Assembly: GCF_008033115.1 (NCBI RefSeq)
Contig: NZ_CP041203.1
Coordinates: 1,488,001-1,552,000 of the forward strand
DNA: 64,000 bases
Origin: Cellulomonas sp. Y8
GTDB taxonomy: Bacteria > Actinomycetota > Actinomycetes > Actinomycetales > Cellulomonadaceae
Direction: 5' to 3'
The position numbers were made by a program, and so were the translations under genes. Below, piece after piece: positions 1-9,065 of the stretch. Numbering within the stretch: position 1 is the stretch's first letter; each line of letters begins with the position of its first letter. A model generated the notes under the pieces. That model had not been told where the DNA came from, searched no databases, and saw only the letters and a program-made list of their open reading frames with translations.

Positions 1-527
1 GCTGGGTCGACGTCACGCTGCTCTCGGCGGTCGACCTGCTCATCGCGTTCCCCACGCTGCTGCTCGCCATGCTCATCGTCACGGTGCGCGGGGCCTCCCT
101 GTCGTCGGCGATCTGGGCCATCGGCATCTCCGGGTCGGCCGTCATCGCCCGGGTCACCCGGGTCAACGTCGCGCGGGTGCTGCGTGAGGACTACGTCACC
201 GCCGCGCACGCCGCGGGCACCGGCTGGTGGGGCACCGTGCTGCGGCACGTCGTGCCGAACGTCTGGCCGACCCTGCTGGTGCAGCTGATGCTGCTCGGCG
301 GCGGCGCCGTGCTCGCCGAGGCGTCGCTGTCCTACCTCGGCCTGGGCGCCCCGCCGCCCAACGCGTCCTGGGGCCGGCTGCTCCAGGAGGCGCAGTCGAC
401 CATGCTCGTCCAGCCGTGGGGCGCGATCCTGCCCGGCCTCGCGATCGTGGTCGCCGTGCTCGGGCTGAACCTGCTCGGCGACGGCGTCCGCGAGCGCACC
501 GACCCGAACCTGAGGGGGGACCGATGA
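1..527 (+). CDS. Peptide ABC transporter permease (DppC-like), 5' end cut off
   Basis: This is the C-terminal part of an inner-membrane permease for dipeptide/oligopeptide uptake. The reading frame is open from the window edge, so the true start lies upstream and only about 175 residues are visible. Hydrophobic segments alternate with the cytoplasmic EAA loop (AAHAAG..., then LRHVVPN), which docks the ATPase in the DppC/OppC family. The LGLGAPPPNASWG stretch is also typical of DppC-type subunits. The stop overlaps the start of the next ATPase gene as ATGA, so the three genes form a translationally coupled operon. The substrate cannot be told from this fragment; nickel or other peptide-family substrates remain possible. 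Confidence 0.88.
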   Translation, partial: WVDVTLLSAVDLLIAFPTLLLAMLIVTVRGASLSSAIWAIGISGSAVIARVTRVNVARVLREDYVTAAHAAGTGWWGTVLRHVVPNVWPTLLVQLMLLGGGAVLAEASLSYLGLGAPPPNASWGRLLQEAQSTMLVQPWGAILPGLAIVVAVLGLNLLGDGVRERTDPNLRGDR

Positions 528-1354
528 CCGCCCTGCTGTCCGTCGAGGACCTGACCGTCACCACCTCGACCGGGCGCCGGATCCTCGACGGCGTCTCCTG
601 GTCGCTGGACGCGGGCGGCCGGCTCGGCGTCGTCGGCGAGTCCGGCTCCGGCAAGTCGATGACCGCGCTGGCCGTGCTCGGCCTGCTGCCCGAGGGGATG
701 CGGGCCACCGGCCGCGTCCTGCTCGACGGCGAGGACCTGCTGACGCTGCCCCCGCGGCGGCTGGCGAAGGTCCGCGGCGGGCAGGTCGCGATGGTGTTCC
801 AGGAGCCGCTGACCGCGCTCGACCCGCTGATGACCGTCGGCCGGCAGATCACCGGCCCGCTGCGGCTGCACCGCGGGCTGCGCGGCGCGGCGGCGCGCGA
901 GGAGGCGGCCCGGCTGGCCCGGCTCGTGCACCTCGACGACACCGAGCGCATCCTCGGCTCCTACCCGTGGCAGCTGTCCGGCGGGCAGCGGCAGCGGGTC
1001 GCCCTGGCGATGGCCCTGGCCTGCGAGCCGCGCGTGCTGCTGGCCGACGAGCCGACGACCGCGCTCGACGTGACCGTCCAGGCCGAGGTGCTCGACCTGC
1101 TCGACGACCTCGTGGACCGGACCGGCGTCGCGCTCGTCTTCGTCACGCACGACCTGCCCGTGGTCGCCCGCGTCGCGCGGGACCTGGTGGTCATGCGCGA
1201 CGGCCGGGTGGTGGAGCACACGTCCGTGGCCGCGGCGCTGGCCGGGGGCGAGGCCGCGTACACGCGGGAGCTCGTCGGGGCGGCGCGGGCGGTGACGGGG
1301 CTGCCCGGAGGGTCGGCCGCGGGGCCGGCGACGAGCGGGGAGGCGGCCCGATGA
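524..1354 (+). CDS. Peptide ABC transporter ATP-binding protein (DppD-like)
   Basis: A 276-residue ATPase that powers peptide import together with the upstream permease. Walker A GESGSGKS lies at about residues 38-45, the Q-loop reads VFQEP, the signature is LSGGQRQR, Walker B is [12 protein letters not shown] and the switch histidine lies in FVTHD. The frame stays open upstream, but the ATG at 524 is chosen because it overlaps the permease stop (ATGA) and begins the conserved LLSVEDLTV strand. The 3' end again overlaps the next gene by ATGA. The pair of different ATPases (DppD plus DppF) is the normal arrangement for this family. Confidence 0.93.
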   Translation: MTALLSVEDLTVTTSTGRRILDGVSWSLDAGGRLGVVGESGSGKSMTALAVLGLLPEGMRATGRVLLDGEDLLTLPPRRLAKVRGGQVAMVFQEPLTALDPLMTVGRQITGPLRLHRGLRGAAAREEAARLARLVHLDDTERILGSYPWQLSGGQRQRVALAMALACEPRVLLADEPTTALDVTVQAEVLDLLDDLVDRTGVALVFVTHDLPVVARVARDLVVMRDGRVVEHTSVAAALAGGEAAYTRELVGAARAVTGLPGGSAAGPATSGEAAR

Positions 1355-2151
1355 CCGCGACCGTCCCGACCCCCGCCGGCGCGCCGGACGCCCCTGCCGC
1401 GCCCGTGCTCGAGGCCGTCGACGTGGTGCGCACGTTCGGCGCCACCCGCGCGCTCGACGGCGTCTCGGTGCGCGTCGAGGCCGGCCGCAGCGTCGGCATC
1501 GTCGGCGAGTCCGGCTCCGGGAAGTCGACCCTGCTGCGCCAGCTGCTCGCGCTCGACTCCCCCACCGCGGGCGAGGTCCGGTACCGCGGCGAGTCGCTGG
1601 CGCGCCGCGACCGGCACCTGCTCCGCCGACTCCGCGCCGACGTCCAGCCGGTGTTCCAGGACCCGCGGTCCTCGCTCGACCCCCGGATGCGGGTCGGCGC
1701 CGTGGTCGCGGAGCCGCTCCGCTCGCTGAAGGTCCCGGGCGACCACCGGGAGCGGGTCGCCGAGGTGCTGGCCGCGGTCGGCCTCGACCCCGACGTCGCG
1801 TCCCGGTACCCGGCGCAGTTCTCCGGCGGGCAGCGGCAGCGGATCGCGATCGCGCGGGCCCTGGCGCCCCGGCCGTCGGTGCTCGTCGCCGACGAGCCGG
1901 TCTCGGCGCTCGACGTGTCCGTGCGCGGGCAGGTCGTCGACCTGCTGCAGCGGCTCGCGGCGGAGCAGGGGCTGACGCTGGTGCTCGTGTCGCACGACAT
2001 CGCCATCGTCGGGCGGCTGTGCGAGCGGACCGTCGTGCTGCACCACGGCCGGGTCGTCGAGGAGGGGCCGACGGCGTCGCTGCTGGCGTCGCCGCAGGAG
2101 GCGTACACCCGCCGGCTCCTGGCGGCGGTGCCGCAGCTGCCGGGGGTCTGA
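1351..2151 (+). CDS. Peptide ABC transporter ATP-binding protein (DppF-like)
   Basis: A 266-residue second ATPase of the same importer. Walker A GESGSGKS is at about residues 52-59, followed by VFQDPRSSLDPRM (typical of OppF/DppF), the signature FSGGQRQR, Walker B VLVADEPVSALD and switch histidine VSHD. The short oligopeptide-family tail ([10 protein letters not shown]) closes the protein. The start ATG overlaps the previous stop by 4 nt. It is the last gene of the operon; a long perfect hairpin follows within 70 nt. Confidence 0.93.
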   Translation: MTATVPTPAGAPDAPAAPVLEAVDVVRTFGATRALDGVSVRVEAGRSVGIVGESGSGKSTLLRQLLALDSPTAGEVRYRGESLARRDRHLLRRLRADVQPVFQDPRSSLDPRMRVGAVVAEPLRSLKVPGDHRERVAEVLAAVGLDPDVASRYPAQFSGGQRQRIAIARALAPRPSVLVADEPVSALDVSVRGQVVDLLQRLAAEQGLTLVLVSHDIAIVGRLCERTVVLHHGRVVEEGPTASLLASPQEAYTRRLLAAVPQLPGV

Positions 2152-2170
2152 GGCCCGGCACGACCCTCGA

Positions 2171-2221
2171 GTGGACGGTTCTGCCGGACACGCCCCGGGC
2201 GTGTCCGGCAGAACCTTCCAC
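2171..2221. terminator. Bidirectional terminator hairpin between convergent genes
   Basis: The arms 2177-2195 and 2197-2215 are a perfect 19-bp inverted repeat around one base. Adding GTGGA/TCCAC on the outside gives 25-bp arms with a single mismatch. It lies between the stop of the DppF-like gene and the stop of the convergent acyl-CoA oxidase gene. There is no U-tract, as is common for actinobacterial terminators, so termination is inferred from position and stem strength. Confidence 0.75.
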
Positions 2222-2259
2222 CGCGGGCGGGGTGGCGGCCCGGGCTGCCCCGCCCCGCC

Positions 2260-4392
2260 TCAGCGCGCCGGCTTGGGCTCCGGCACCGGCTCCGTCCCCG
2301 ACGCCCGCGCGGCGCGCTGCGCCTCCCGAGCCTCCGCCTGCCGCTCGGCCTCCGCGCCCGACGCGATCTCGGCCCGCACGTGCTCCGGGGAGTACCCGAA
2401 CGCGTCGACCAGGTCCTGCGCGTGCGGCCGCAGCCGGAGCAGCAGCCGCTCGATGTAGGACGTCACCGTGCGCGCCCGGCCCGCGGACAGCCGCCCGTTC
2501 ACCAGGTACCAGGCGAGGTTGCGCTCGATGACGGTGAGCCCGAACAGGTCGCGCAGCCGGGTGAGCACCTGGCGGGTGCCCGCGTCCGGCACCGCGTCGA
2601 GCGCCCGGGTGAAGGCCTCCCACTGCAGCAGCTCGGCGTGCGCGCGGGCGGCCTCGACCAGCTCGTGCTGGTGGGCGTCGAACAGCTCGGCGGCGACCTC
2701 GGGGGCGGCGCGCCGGGCCGGACGGAGCGCCTGGGCGAGCTCGGCCACCATCGTCGCCACCCGGTCCGCCAGGAGGTCCCGCTGGGTGTGCGGGTCCCGG
2801 AGCTGGCCGGCCGACCGGCGCGCGTCGCCCGCGTCGACCAGCGTCTGCACGGCCCGGGCCAGCGGCATCCGGTGCAGCGCGGCGTCGGCCGCCTTGCCCG
2901 CCACCAGCCGGGCCATGACGGCCGGGTCGCCGCCGACCTGCGCGGCGTACCGGGCGAGCAGCCGCTTGCCGACGAGCTGGTAGAGCACGGTGTTGTCGCC
3001 CTCGAACGTCACGTAGACGTCGAGGTCGGCGCGCAGCGAGGTCAGCCGGTTGGCGGTGAGGAAGCCCGCGCCGCCGCACGCCTCCCGGCACGTCTGCAGG
3101 GTGCGCAGCGCGTGCCAGGTCGACGTCGGCTTCAGCGCCGCCGCGAGGGTCTCGAGCTCCTCGCGCGACTCCGGGGTGTCGTCCCGGCCGGAGAACACGT
3201 CGTCGAACGCGGCGAGCAGGTGCTCGTGCGCGAACGTCGCGGCGTAGGTCTCGGCGAGCAGCGGCAGCAGCCGGCGGCGGTGCTCGCCGTAGTCGAGCAG
3301 GACCACCTCGTCGGTCGGGGACGCCCCGGCGAACTGCCGGCGCTGGTTGCCGTAGGTCACCGCGACGACCAGGCCGAGCTTGGCGGCGTTCACCGCCGCG
3401 CCGTCGAGGGAGACCCGGCCCTGCACGAGAGTGCCGAGCATGGTGAAGAACCGGCGACCCGGGCTGGCGATCGGCGAGGAGTAGGTGCCGTCCGCCGCCA
3501 CCGAGCCGTACCGGTCGAGCAGGTCGGCCCGCGGGACCCGCACGTGGTCGAACCACAGCCGGCCGTTGTCGATGCCGTTCAGCCCGCCCTTGAGGCCGTC
3601 GTCCTCGCCGCCGACGCCCGGCAGGAACTCGCCGGTCGCGGCGTCCCGGATCGGCACGTGGAAGGCGTGCACCCCGTGGTTCACCGGCCGCGGGTCGTCC
3701 GGGCCCTGCGACACGAGCTGGGCGAACACCACCGCCGCCGTGCCGTGCTGGCCCGCGTTGCCGAGGTAGTCCTTCCACGCCGCCCGGAACGGCGTGTGCA
3801 GCACGAACTCCTCGGTGGCGGGGTCGTACGTGGCGGTCGTGCCGATGCTGGCGACGTCCGAGCCGTGGCCGGTCTCCGTCATCGCGAACGCACCGGGCAC
3901 GTCGACCGACATCGCGCCGGGGAGCAGCCGGTCGTGGTGCCGCTCGGTGCCGAGGTGCAGGATCGCAGACGCGTACAGGCCCCACTGAACGCCGGCCTTG
4001 ATCTGCAGCGACGGGTCGGCGGCCACCAGCTCCTCGAACCGGGCCAGGCTGCCGCCGTGGTCGTCGGCGCCACCCAGCCGCTCGGGGAAGGCGCGCAGCA
4101 CGTCGCCCTCGCGCGCCAGCGTCCGGAGCTGGTCGAGCACCCGGGCCCGGTGCTCGGGGACGGGCAGGCCCTCGACGCGCTGGAACCGCGGCTGGGCGAC
4201 CACGTCGCGCGCGCCGCGGCGCAGGTCGGCGTACCGGCCCAGCAGCACGTCGGTCAGCCGGGGCACGTCCACGCGCGGGTCCGCGTGCTTCCGGCCGTGC
4301 GGGTGCCCGGCGCCGGTGGGCCGGACGGTCGCGGTCGGGGTCGTCACCGCCGGGCCGGGGGTGGTGGCCGGGGTCGGTGCGGTGGTCGTCAT
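2260..4392 (-). CDS. Acyl-CoA oxidase / acyl-CoA dehydrogenase family protein
   Basis: A 710-residue flavoprotein that introduces the trans-2 double bond into acyl-CoA, the first step of beta-oxidation. The length and the motifs MTETGHGSDV (FAD/substrate binding), EACGGAGFL and FEGDNTVLYQ are those of acyl-CoA oxidases (about 650-720 residues) rather than short acyl-CoA dehydrogenases of about 390. The last 250 residues form the extra C-terminal helical domain of that family. The N-terminal 40 residues are Thr/Pro/Ala-rich and probably disordered. It is transcribed in the same direction as the TetR gene just upstream and lies beside the thiolase/FabG operon. Whether it passes electrons to oxygen or to a flavoprotein cannot be read from the sequence. 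Confidence 0.88.
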   Translation of the reverse strand: MTTTAPTPATTPGPAVTTPTATVRPTGAGHPHGRKHADPRVDVPRLTDVLLGRYADLRRGARDVVAQPRFQRVEGLPVPEHRARVLDQLRTLAREGDVLRAFPERLGGADDHGGSLARFEELVAADPSLQIKAGVQWGLYASAILHLGTERHHDRLLPGAMSVDVPGAFAMTETGHGSDVASIGTTATYDPATEEFVLHTPFRAAWKDYLGNAGQHGTAAVVFAQLVSQGPDDPRPVNHGVHAFHVPIRDAATGEFLPGVGGEDDGLKGGLNGIDNGRLWFDHVRVPRADLLDRYGSVAADGTYSSPIASPGRRFFTMLGTLVQGRVSLDGAAVNAAKLGLVVAVTYGNQRRQFAGASPTDEVVLLDYGEHRRRLLPLLAETYAATFAHEHLLAAFDDVFSGRDDTPESREELETLAAALKPTSTWHALRTLQTCREACGGAGFLTANRLTSLRADLDVYVTFEGDNTVLYQLVGKRLLARYAAQVGGDPAVMARLVAGKAADAALHRMPLARAVQTLVDAGDARRSAGQLRDPHTQRDLLADRVATMVAELAQALRPARRAAPEVAAELFDAHQHELVEAARAHAELLQWEAFTRALDAVPDAGTRQVLTRLRDLFGLTVIERNLAWYLVNGRLSAGRARTVTSYIERLLLRLRPHAQDLVDAFGYSPEHVRAEIASGAEAERQAEAREAQRAARASGTEPVPEPKPAR

Positions 4393-4437
4393 GCGCGTTC
4401 CCTCCGTCGGTGCGTCGCCGTCGACGCACGGGGTGGA

Positions 4438-5157
4438 TCAGTCCTGCGGGTGCTCTCGGTCCTGCCGGTCTCCCTGCGGAGCGGGCTCGGTGCGTCCGGC
4501 CTGCTCGCGGGTGCGCGCGCCGACCGGCCCGGCCCACAACCAGGCGGCGACGCGGGTGGCGACGTCCTCGCGGTCCTCGCGGCCGGCGTCGGGGGTGCCG
4601 GGCGCCGCGAGCCAGCGCTCCCCCGCACCCCGCACGAACCCGACGGCACCGGCGGCCCACAGCCGCGTCCAGGCGGCGTCGGCGGGGTCGGCCGTGGCGC
4701 CGGGGCCCTCCTCCAGCGCCCGCACGAACGGCGCCGCCACCAGCTCGGTGACCGAGTCGAGGAAGTGGCCCACGGAGCCGCCGCGGGTCACGAACGCGTA
4801 CACGTGCGGCGAGGACTCGATCATCGACAGGTAGGTGTCGACCATCCCCCGCAGCGCGTCGCGCGGCCCGGCCGCCCCCGCCGCGGCGACGTCCAGGGCG
4901 TCGCGGATGTCGGCGACCACCGCCGCGGCGACCGCGAGCTGCAGGCCGTCCTTGTCGGTGAAGTACCGGTAGACGATCGACTTCGACGTGCCGGCGGCCG
5001 CTGCGATGTCGTCCATCGACACGTCCGGGCCGCCGTGGTGCACCACCTTGCGCGCGACGCGCACGAGCTCGGCGCGGCGGGCCTCGCGGTGGTCCTCCCA
5101 CCGGGTCGACCGGCCGTCGTCCGTCGCCGTCGACGGTGCGCGGGTGATCGGGGTCAC
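4438..5157 (-). CDS. TetR-family regulator of the fatty-acid cluster
   Basis: A 239-residue repressor-type protein. The N-terminal helix-turn-helix lies at about residues 30-75, with the TetR hallmark SMDDIAAAAGTSKSIVYRYF and DKDGLQ at the start of helix 4. The C-terminal ligand domain is helical and unremarkable. The frame is open further upstream, but GTG 5157 is chosen because sequence before it has no TetR character and would run into the divergent promoter region. It is divergent from the thiolase operon and upstream of the acyl-CoA oxidase gene. It therefore probably senses an acyl-CoA and controls both, as FadR/KstR-type TetR proteins do elsewhere; this is inference. Confidence 0.85.
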   Translation of the reverse strand: MTPITRAPSTATDDGRSTRWEDHREARRAELVRVARKVVHHGGPDVSMDDIAAAAGTSKSIVYRYFTDKDGLQLAVAAAVVADIRDALDVAAAGAAGPRDALRGMVDTYLSMIESSPHVYAFVTRGGSVGHFLDSVTELVAAPFVRALEEGPGATADPADAAWTRLWAAGAVGFVRGAGERWLAAPGTPDAGREDREDVATRVAAWLWAGPVGARTREQAGRTEPAPQGDRQDREHPQD

Positions 5158-5291
5158 AGAACCGACGGTATCAGGTACTGTGAGTTTCGGGCACCGTTGC
5201 TGCAAGGGACCGAGGTCCCGACTTTCCCCGGCCGCAGCGGGCAGGACCCGACCGGCACCACCCTGATCGACGACGATGCGGGAGGACCCCG
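5158..5291. promoter_or_regulatory. Divergent control region between TetR and thiolase genes
   Basis: This 134-nt gap must hold promoters for both directions. The least GC-rich part, around 5164-5190, contains GGTATCAGGTACTGTGAG with two GGTA half-like repeats 8 nt apart. This is a candidate TetR-type operator, but no clean palindrome is visible. GGGAGGACCCC just before the thiolase ATG supplies its ribosome binding site. Confidence 0.35.
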
Positions 5292-6644
5292 ATGGCAGCG
5301 ACCCCCAGCTCACCCACGGCAGCCACGACGACCGGCGGCGCGCGCGCCGTGGTGGTCGGCGGCAACCGGATCCCGTTCGCGCGGGCCGGCGGGCCGTACG
5401 CCCGGGTGAGCAACCTCGACATGCTCACGGCCGCGCTCGACGGGCTCGTCGCCCGGTACGGGCTGCAGGACGAGGTCCTGGGCGAGGTCGTCGCCGGCGC
5501 CGTGCTCAAGCACAGCCGCGACTTCAACCTCACCCGCGAGGCCGTGCTCGGTTCGCCGCTGTCGGCGCGCACCCCGGCGTACGACCTGCAGCAGGCGTGC
5601 GCGACCGGGCTCGAGGCGGTCGTGTCGATCGCCAACAAGATCCGGCTCGGCCAGGTCGAGTCGGGCGTCGCGGGCGGCGTCGACTCCGCGTCGGACGTGC
5701 CGATCGCCGTCAGCGAGGGCCTGCGCCGGACGCTGCTGACCCTGGCCCGGGCGAAGACGGTCCCGCAGCGGCTCAAGGCCGCGTCGGCGCTCCGGCCCGG
5801 GGACCTCAAGCCGGCGACGCCGCGCACCGACGAGCCGCGCACCGGCCTGTCGATGGGCGAGCACCAGGCGCTCACCACCGCGCAGTGGGGCATCTCCCGG
5901 CAGGCGCAGGACGAGGTCGCGCTCGCCAGCCACCAGCGGCTCGCCGCCGCGTACGACGAGGGGTTCTTCGACGACCTCGTCACCCCGTACCGCGGCCTCG
6001 TCCGCGACCAGAACCTGCGCGCGGACACCTCGCTGGAGAAGCTCGGGAAGCTGAAGCCGGTGTTCGGCACCCGGCTCGACACCCCGGCGACGATGACCGC
6101 CGGCAACTCGACGCCGCTCACCGACGGCGCGTCCGCGGTGCTGCTCGCGTCCGAGGACTGGGCCCGCGCCCGGGGCCTGACCCCGCTCGCCGCCGTGGTC
6201 GACGCCGAGACCGCGGCCGTCGACTTCGTGCACGGCGAGGACGGGCTCCTGATGGCCCCCGTGTACGCGGTGCCGCGGCTGCTCGCCCGGCAGGGCCTCG
6301 GGCTCGACGACCTGGACTACGTGGAGATCCACGAGGCGTTCGCGTCCACGCTGCTGACCACCCTGGCGGCCTGGGAGGACAAGGAGTTCTGCCTGTCCCG
6401 CCTCGGCCTGGACGACGCGCTCGGCACCGTCGACCGCGAGCGCCTCAACGTGCACGGCTCCTCGCTGGCGGCCGGGCACCCGTTCGCCGCGACCGGCGGC
6501 CGGATCGTCGCGACGGTCGCCAAGACGCTGCACCGGCGCCGGGCGGAGCTGCTCGCCGCCGGCGAGGACCGGCCGGTCCGCGCCCTGGTGTCCGTGTGCG
6601 CCGCGGGCGGCCTCGGCGTCGCGGCGATCCTGGAGGCGGTGTGA
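5292..6644 (+). CDS. Acetyl-CoA C-acyltransferase (thiolase, FadA2/FadI-like)
   Basis: A 450-residue thiolase that cleaves 3-oxoacyl-CoA with CoA in the last step of beta-oxidation, or condenses in reverse. The catalytic set is present: acyl-accepting Cys103 in LQQACATGLE, His347 in HEAF, His396 in the GHP motif and the proton-shuttling Cys436 in SVCAAGGLG. The N-terminal 20 residues are a low-complexity Ala/Thr extension. The ATG has a GGGAGG ribosome site 9-10 nt upstream. The stop overlaps the next ATG (TGATG), and the gene order thiolase, long FabG, MaoC hydratase matches the fadA2-fabG4-htdX neighbourhood of Mycobacterium tuberculosis. Confidence 0.92.
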   Translation: MAATPSSPTAATTTGGARAVVVGGNRIPFARAGGPYARVSNLDMLTAALDGLVARYGLQDEVLGEVVAGAVLKHSRDFNLTREAVLGSPLSARTPAYDLQQACATGLEAVVSIANKIRLGQVESGVAGGVDSASDVPIAVSEGLRRTLLTLARAKTVPQRLKAASALRPGDLKPATPRTDEPRTGLSMGEHQALTTAQWGISRQAQDEVALASHQRLAAAYDEGFFDDLVTPYRGLVRDQNLRADTSLEKLGKLKPVFGTRLDTPATMTAGNSTPLTDGASAVLLASEDWARARGLTPLAAVVDAETAAVDFVHGEDGLLMAPVYAVPRLLARQGLGLDDLDYVEIHEAFASTLLTTLAAWEDKEFCLSRLGLDDALGTVDRERLNVHGSSLAAGHPFAATGGRIVATVAKTLHRRRAELLAAGEDRPVRALVSVCAAGGLGVAAILEAV

Positions 6645-8008
6645 TGGCCACCGACACCTACCTGGACCTGGTGAACAGCGGGTTCACCGCGAAGGTCGCG
6701 AAGCAGCTCGGCCTCCCCCGTCCGGCGCGGCTGCGCCGGTACCGCGCGGGCGCCCCGCTGGTCGACGGGCCGGTGCTGGTCCTCGGCGAGGGCGGCGACG
6801 CCGACACGCTCGCGCAGTTCCTGGCCGGCACCTCGCCCGAGCACAAGGGCTGGGACCTGGACGTCCGCCGGCACGCCGGCGAGGGCACCCGGTTCGCGGC
6901 CGTCGTCCTCGCGCTGACCGACGTCGCGCACCCGCGGGACCTGGCCGAGCCCCTGCTGGCGCTCGCGCCGGTGCTGAAGACGCTGGCCCCCGGCGGCCGG
7001 GTCGTCACGGTGTCCCGGGGTGCCACCCCTGACCAGGCGCCTGCGCTCGCCGCCGCGCGTCAGGGCGTCGACGGCGCGCTGCGGTCGATCGCGAAGGAGC
7101 TCCGCGCCGGGGCGACCGGCAACGGCGTGGTCCTGGCCGACGACGTGCCGGTCACCGCGCCCGCCGTCCTCGGTGCCCTCCGGTTCCTGCTGTCCGCCCG
7201 GTCCGCGTACGTGGACGGCCAGCTGCTCCCCGTCGACTCCGCGGCCGGTGCGCTGCCCGCGGACTGGGAGCGGCCGCTGGAGGGCCGGGTCGCCGTCGTG
7301 ACCGGCGCGGCGCGCGGGATCGGCGAGGCCATCGCGACCACGCTCGCGCGGGACGGGGCGACCGTCGTCGCCGTCGACGTGCCCGCCGCGGGCGAGGCCC
7401 TGGCCGCCGTCGCCAACCGGGTCCGCGGCACCGCGCTGCAGCTCGACGTCACCGCGGACGACGCCGGCGCCCGGATCCTGGAGCACGCGCTCGGGCGGCA
7501 CGGGCGGCTCGACGTGATGGTGCACAACGCCGGCATCACGCGGGACAAGCTGCTCGCCAACATGACGGCCGACCGCTGGGAGTCGGTGATCGCGGTGAAC
7601 ATCGCGGCGCAGCTCCGGATCAACGAGACCCTGCTGACCTCCGGCGACTTCGCCGACGCGCCGCGCATCGTGTCGCTCGCGTCGACGTCGGGGATCGCGG
7701 GCAACCGCGGGCAGAGCAACTACGCCGCGTCGAAGGGCGGGGTCATCGGCATGGTGCAGGCCACCGCGCCGCTGCTCGCCGCGTCCGGAGGCACCGCCAA
7801 CGCGGTCGCCCCCGGTTTCATCGAGACCGAGATGACGGCGCGGATGCCGGCGCTCACCCGGCAGGTCGCCCGCCGGCTCTCGTCGCTCCAGCAGGGCGGG
7901 CTGCCGGTGGACGTGGCCGAGGCCGTGGCGTTCCTCGCGTCGCCGCAGGCGGGTGGGGTCGTCGGGCAGGTGCTGCGGGTGTGCGGGCAGAGCATGGTGG
8001 GACGGTGA
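6644..8008 (+). CDS. High-molecular-weight 3-oxoacyl reductase (FabG4-like)
   Basis: A 454-residue NAD(P)H-dependent 3-oxoacyl-CoA/ACP reductase. Unlike ordinary FabG (about 245 residues), it has an N-terminal flavodoxin-like half (residues 1-200) before the SDR half. The SDR half has the cofactor motif TGAARGIG at about residues 220-227, NAGIT, and the catalytic YAASK (Tyr360, Lys364). Mycobacterial FabG4 (Rv0242c) has the same length and layout and is known to act on long-chain 3-oxoacyl-CoA. Its start overlaps the thiolase stop and its stop overlaps the hydratase start, so it is coupled to both. Confidence 0.92.
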   Translation: MATDTYLDLVNSGFTAKVAKQLGLPRPARLRRYRAGAPLVDGPVLVLGEGGDADTLAQFLAGTSPEHKGWDLDVRRHAGEGTRFAAVVLALTDVAHPRDLAEPLLALAPVLKTLAPGGRVVTVSRGATPDQAPALAAARQGVDGALRSIAKELRAGATGNGVVLADDVPVTAPAVLGALRFLLSARSAYVDGQLLPVDSAAGALPADWERPLEGRVAVVTGAARGIGEAIATTLARDGATVVAVDVPAAGEALAAVANRVRGTALQLDVTADDAGARILEHALGRHGRLDVMVHNAGITRDKLLANMTADRWESVIAVNIAAQLRINETLLTSGDFADAPRIVSLASTSGIAGNRGQSNYAASKGGVIGMVQATAPLLAASGGTANAVAPGFIETEMTARMPALTRQVARRLSSLQQGGLPVDVAEAVAFLASPQAGGVVGQVLRVCGQSMVGR

Positions 8009-9035
8009 CGGCGGTCGAGGCGCGGGCGCGGGCCGGCGGGGCGGACGGAGCCGGGTCCGGCGGGGCGGGCGGTTCCGCCGGTCGGCGGGTGCTCACGCTC
8101 GCGGAGTCGCCCGGGCTCGGCGGGCTGTACGCGCGTGCCGGGCTGGCCTCCGGGCGCGCGGCCGTCGGCGGTCCGGTGCGGCGGGTGCTGGGCGGGGTGC
8201 CGGGGATCCCGGGCGGCCCGGACGCCGAGAGCCCGCGCACCGCCCCGGCGCTGCCGTCCGTCGAGCACCGCCTCGGCGGCGTCGTCCCCGACCCGGCGCG
8301 GCTCACCGCCTACCAGCACCTGGTCGGCGAGCCGGCGTCGGACGTGCTGCCGGCGGGGTTCGTGCACGTCCTCACGTTCCCGGTCGGCATCGCGCTGATC
8401 GTCCGGCCGGACTTCCCTATGCCGCCGCTCGGCATCGTGCACCTGGCCAACCGGGTCGAGCAGCGCTCCCCGCTCCGGGTCGGGGACGTCCTGGACATCC
8501 GGTCCTGGGCGGAGGACCTGCGGCCGCACCGCAAGGGTGCGCAGGTCGAGCTGGTCGCCGAGGTGCGCCGCGCGGGCGCGCCGCCGACGAGCCGCCGGCC
8601 TGGCGCGGGGTGTCGACCTACCTGGCGCCGGGGGTCCGGGTGCCCGGGCCGGAGCCCGAGGACGGCGCCCGCCCGGAGTTCGTGGCGCCCGTGCCCACCG
8701 GTCGGTGGGCGTTCGACGCCGGGGCGGGCCGCCGGTACGCCGCCGTGTCGGGCGACGCCAACCCCATCCACCTGCACCCGTTGACCGCGCGGGCCCTCGG
8801 CTTCCCGCGGGCCATCGCGCACGGGATGCTCACCGCTGCGCGGGCGCTCGCCGCGGTCGGCGCCCGGCGCGGGGAGGCGTACGACTGGGACGTCGAGTTC
8901 GCGGCGCCGGTGCTGCTGCCGTCGACGCCGGTGGTGCGGGTCGCCGCGTCCGGTGACGGGGCGTGGTCGGTGACGGCGTGGGACGCGAAGCGCCGCAGGC
9001 CGCACCTGACGGCGGAGGTGCGGGCGCGGGGGTGA
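8005..9035 (+). pseudogene. MaoC-family (R)-hydratase/dehydratase with a frame break
   Basis: The intact protein would be a two-hotdog enoyl hydratase (HtdX/Rv0241c-like, about 340 residues) that completes the operon. From GTG 8005 the first half reads well through PPLGIVHLANRVEQRSPLRVGD and VELVAEVRRAG. From about 8583 the homologous continuation (ADEPPAWRGVSTYL, then the MaoC signature YAAVSGDANPIHLHPLTARALGF and AIAHGM) is in another frame. A one-base loss, or two-base gain, in the GC-rich stretch 8566-8586 explains it. The catalytic Asp/His motif lies in the second half. Either this is a genuine frameshift mutation or a sequencing error; everything else about the gene looks intact. Confidence 0.82.
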
Positions 9036-9065
9036 GGCCGACGCGGTCCGGCGGGTGCGCGGCGT

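Noticed and set aside
332..5101. A very long open minus-strand frame across the transporter and fatty-acid genes
   Set aside because: It is an Arg/Gly/Ala-rich antisense shadow produced by high third-position GC; no domain or ribosome site is seen, and it overlaps several well-supported genes.
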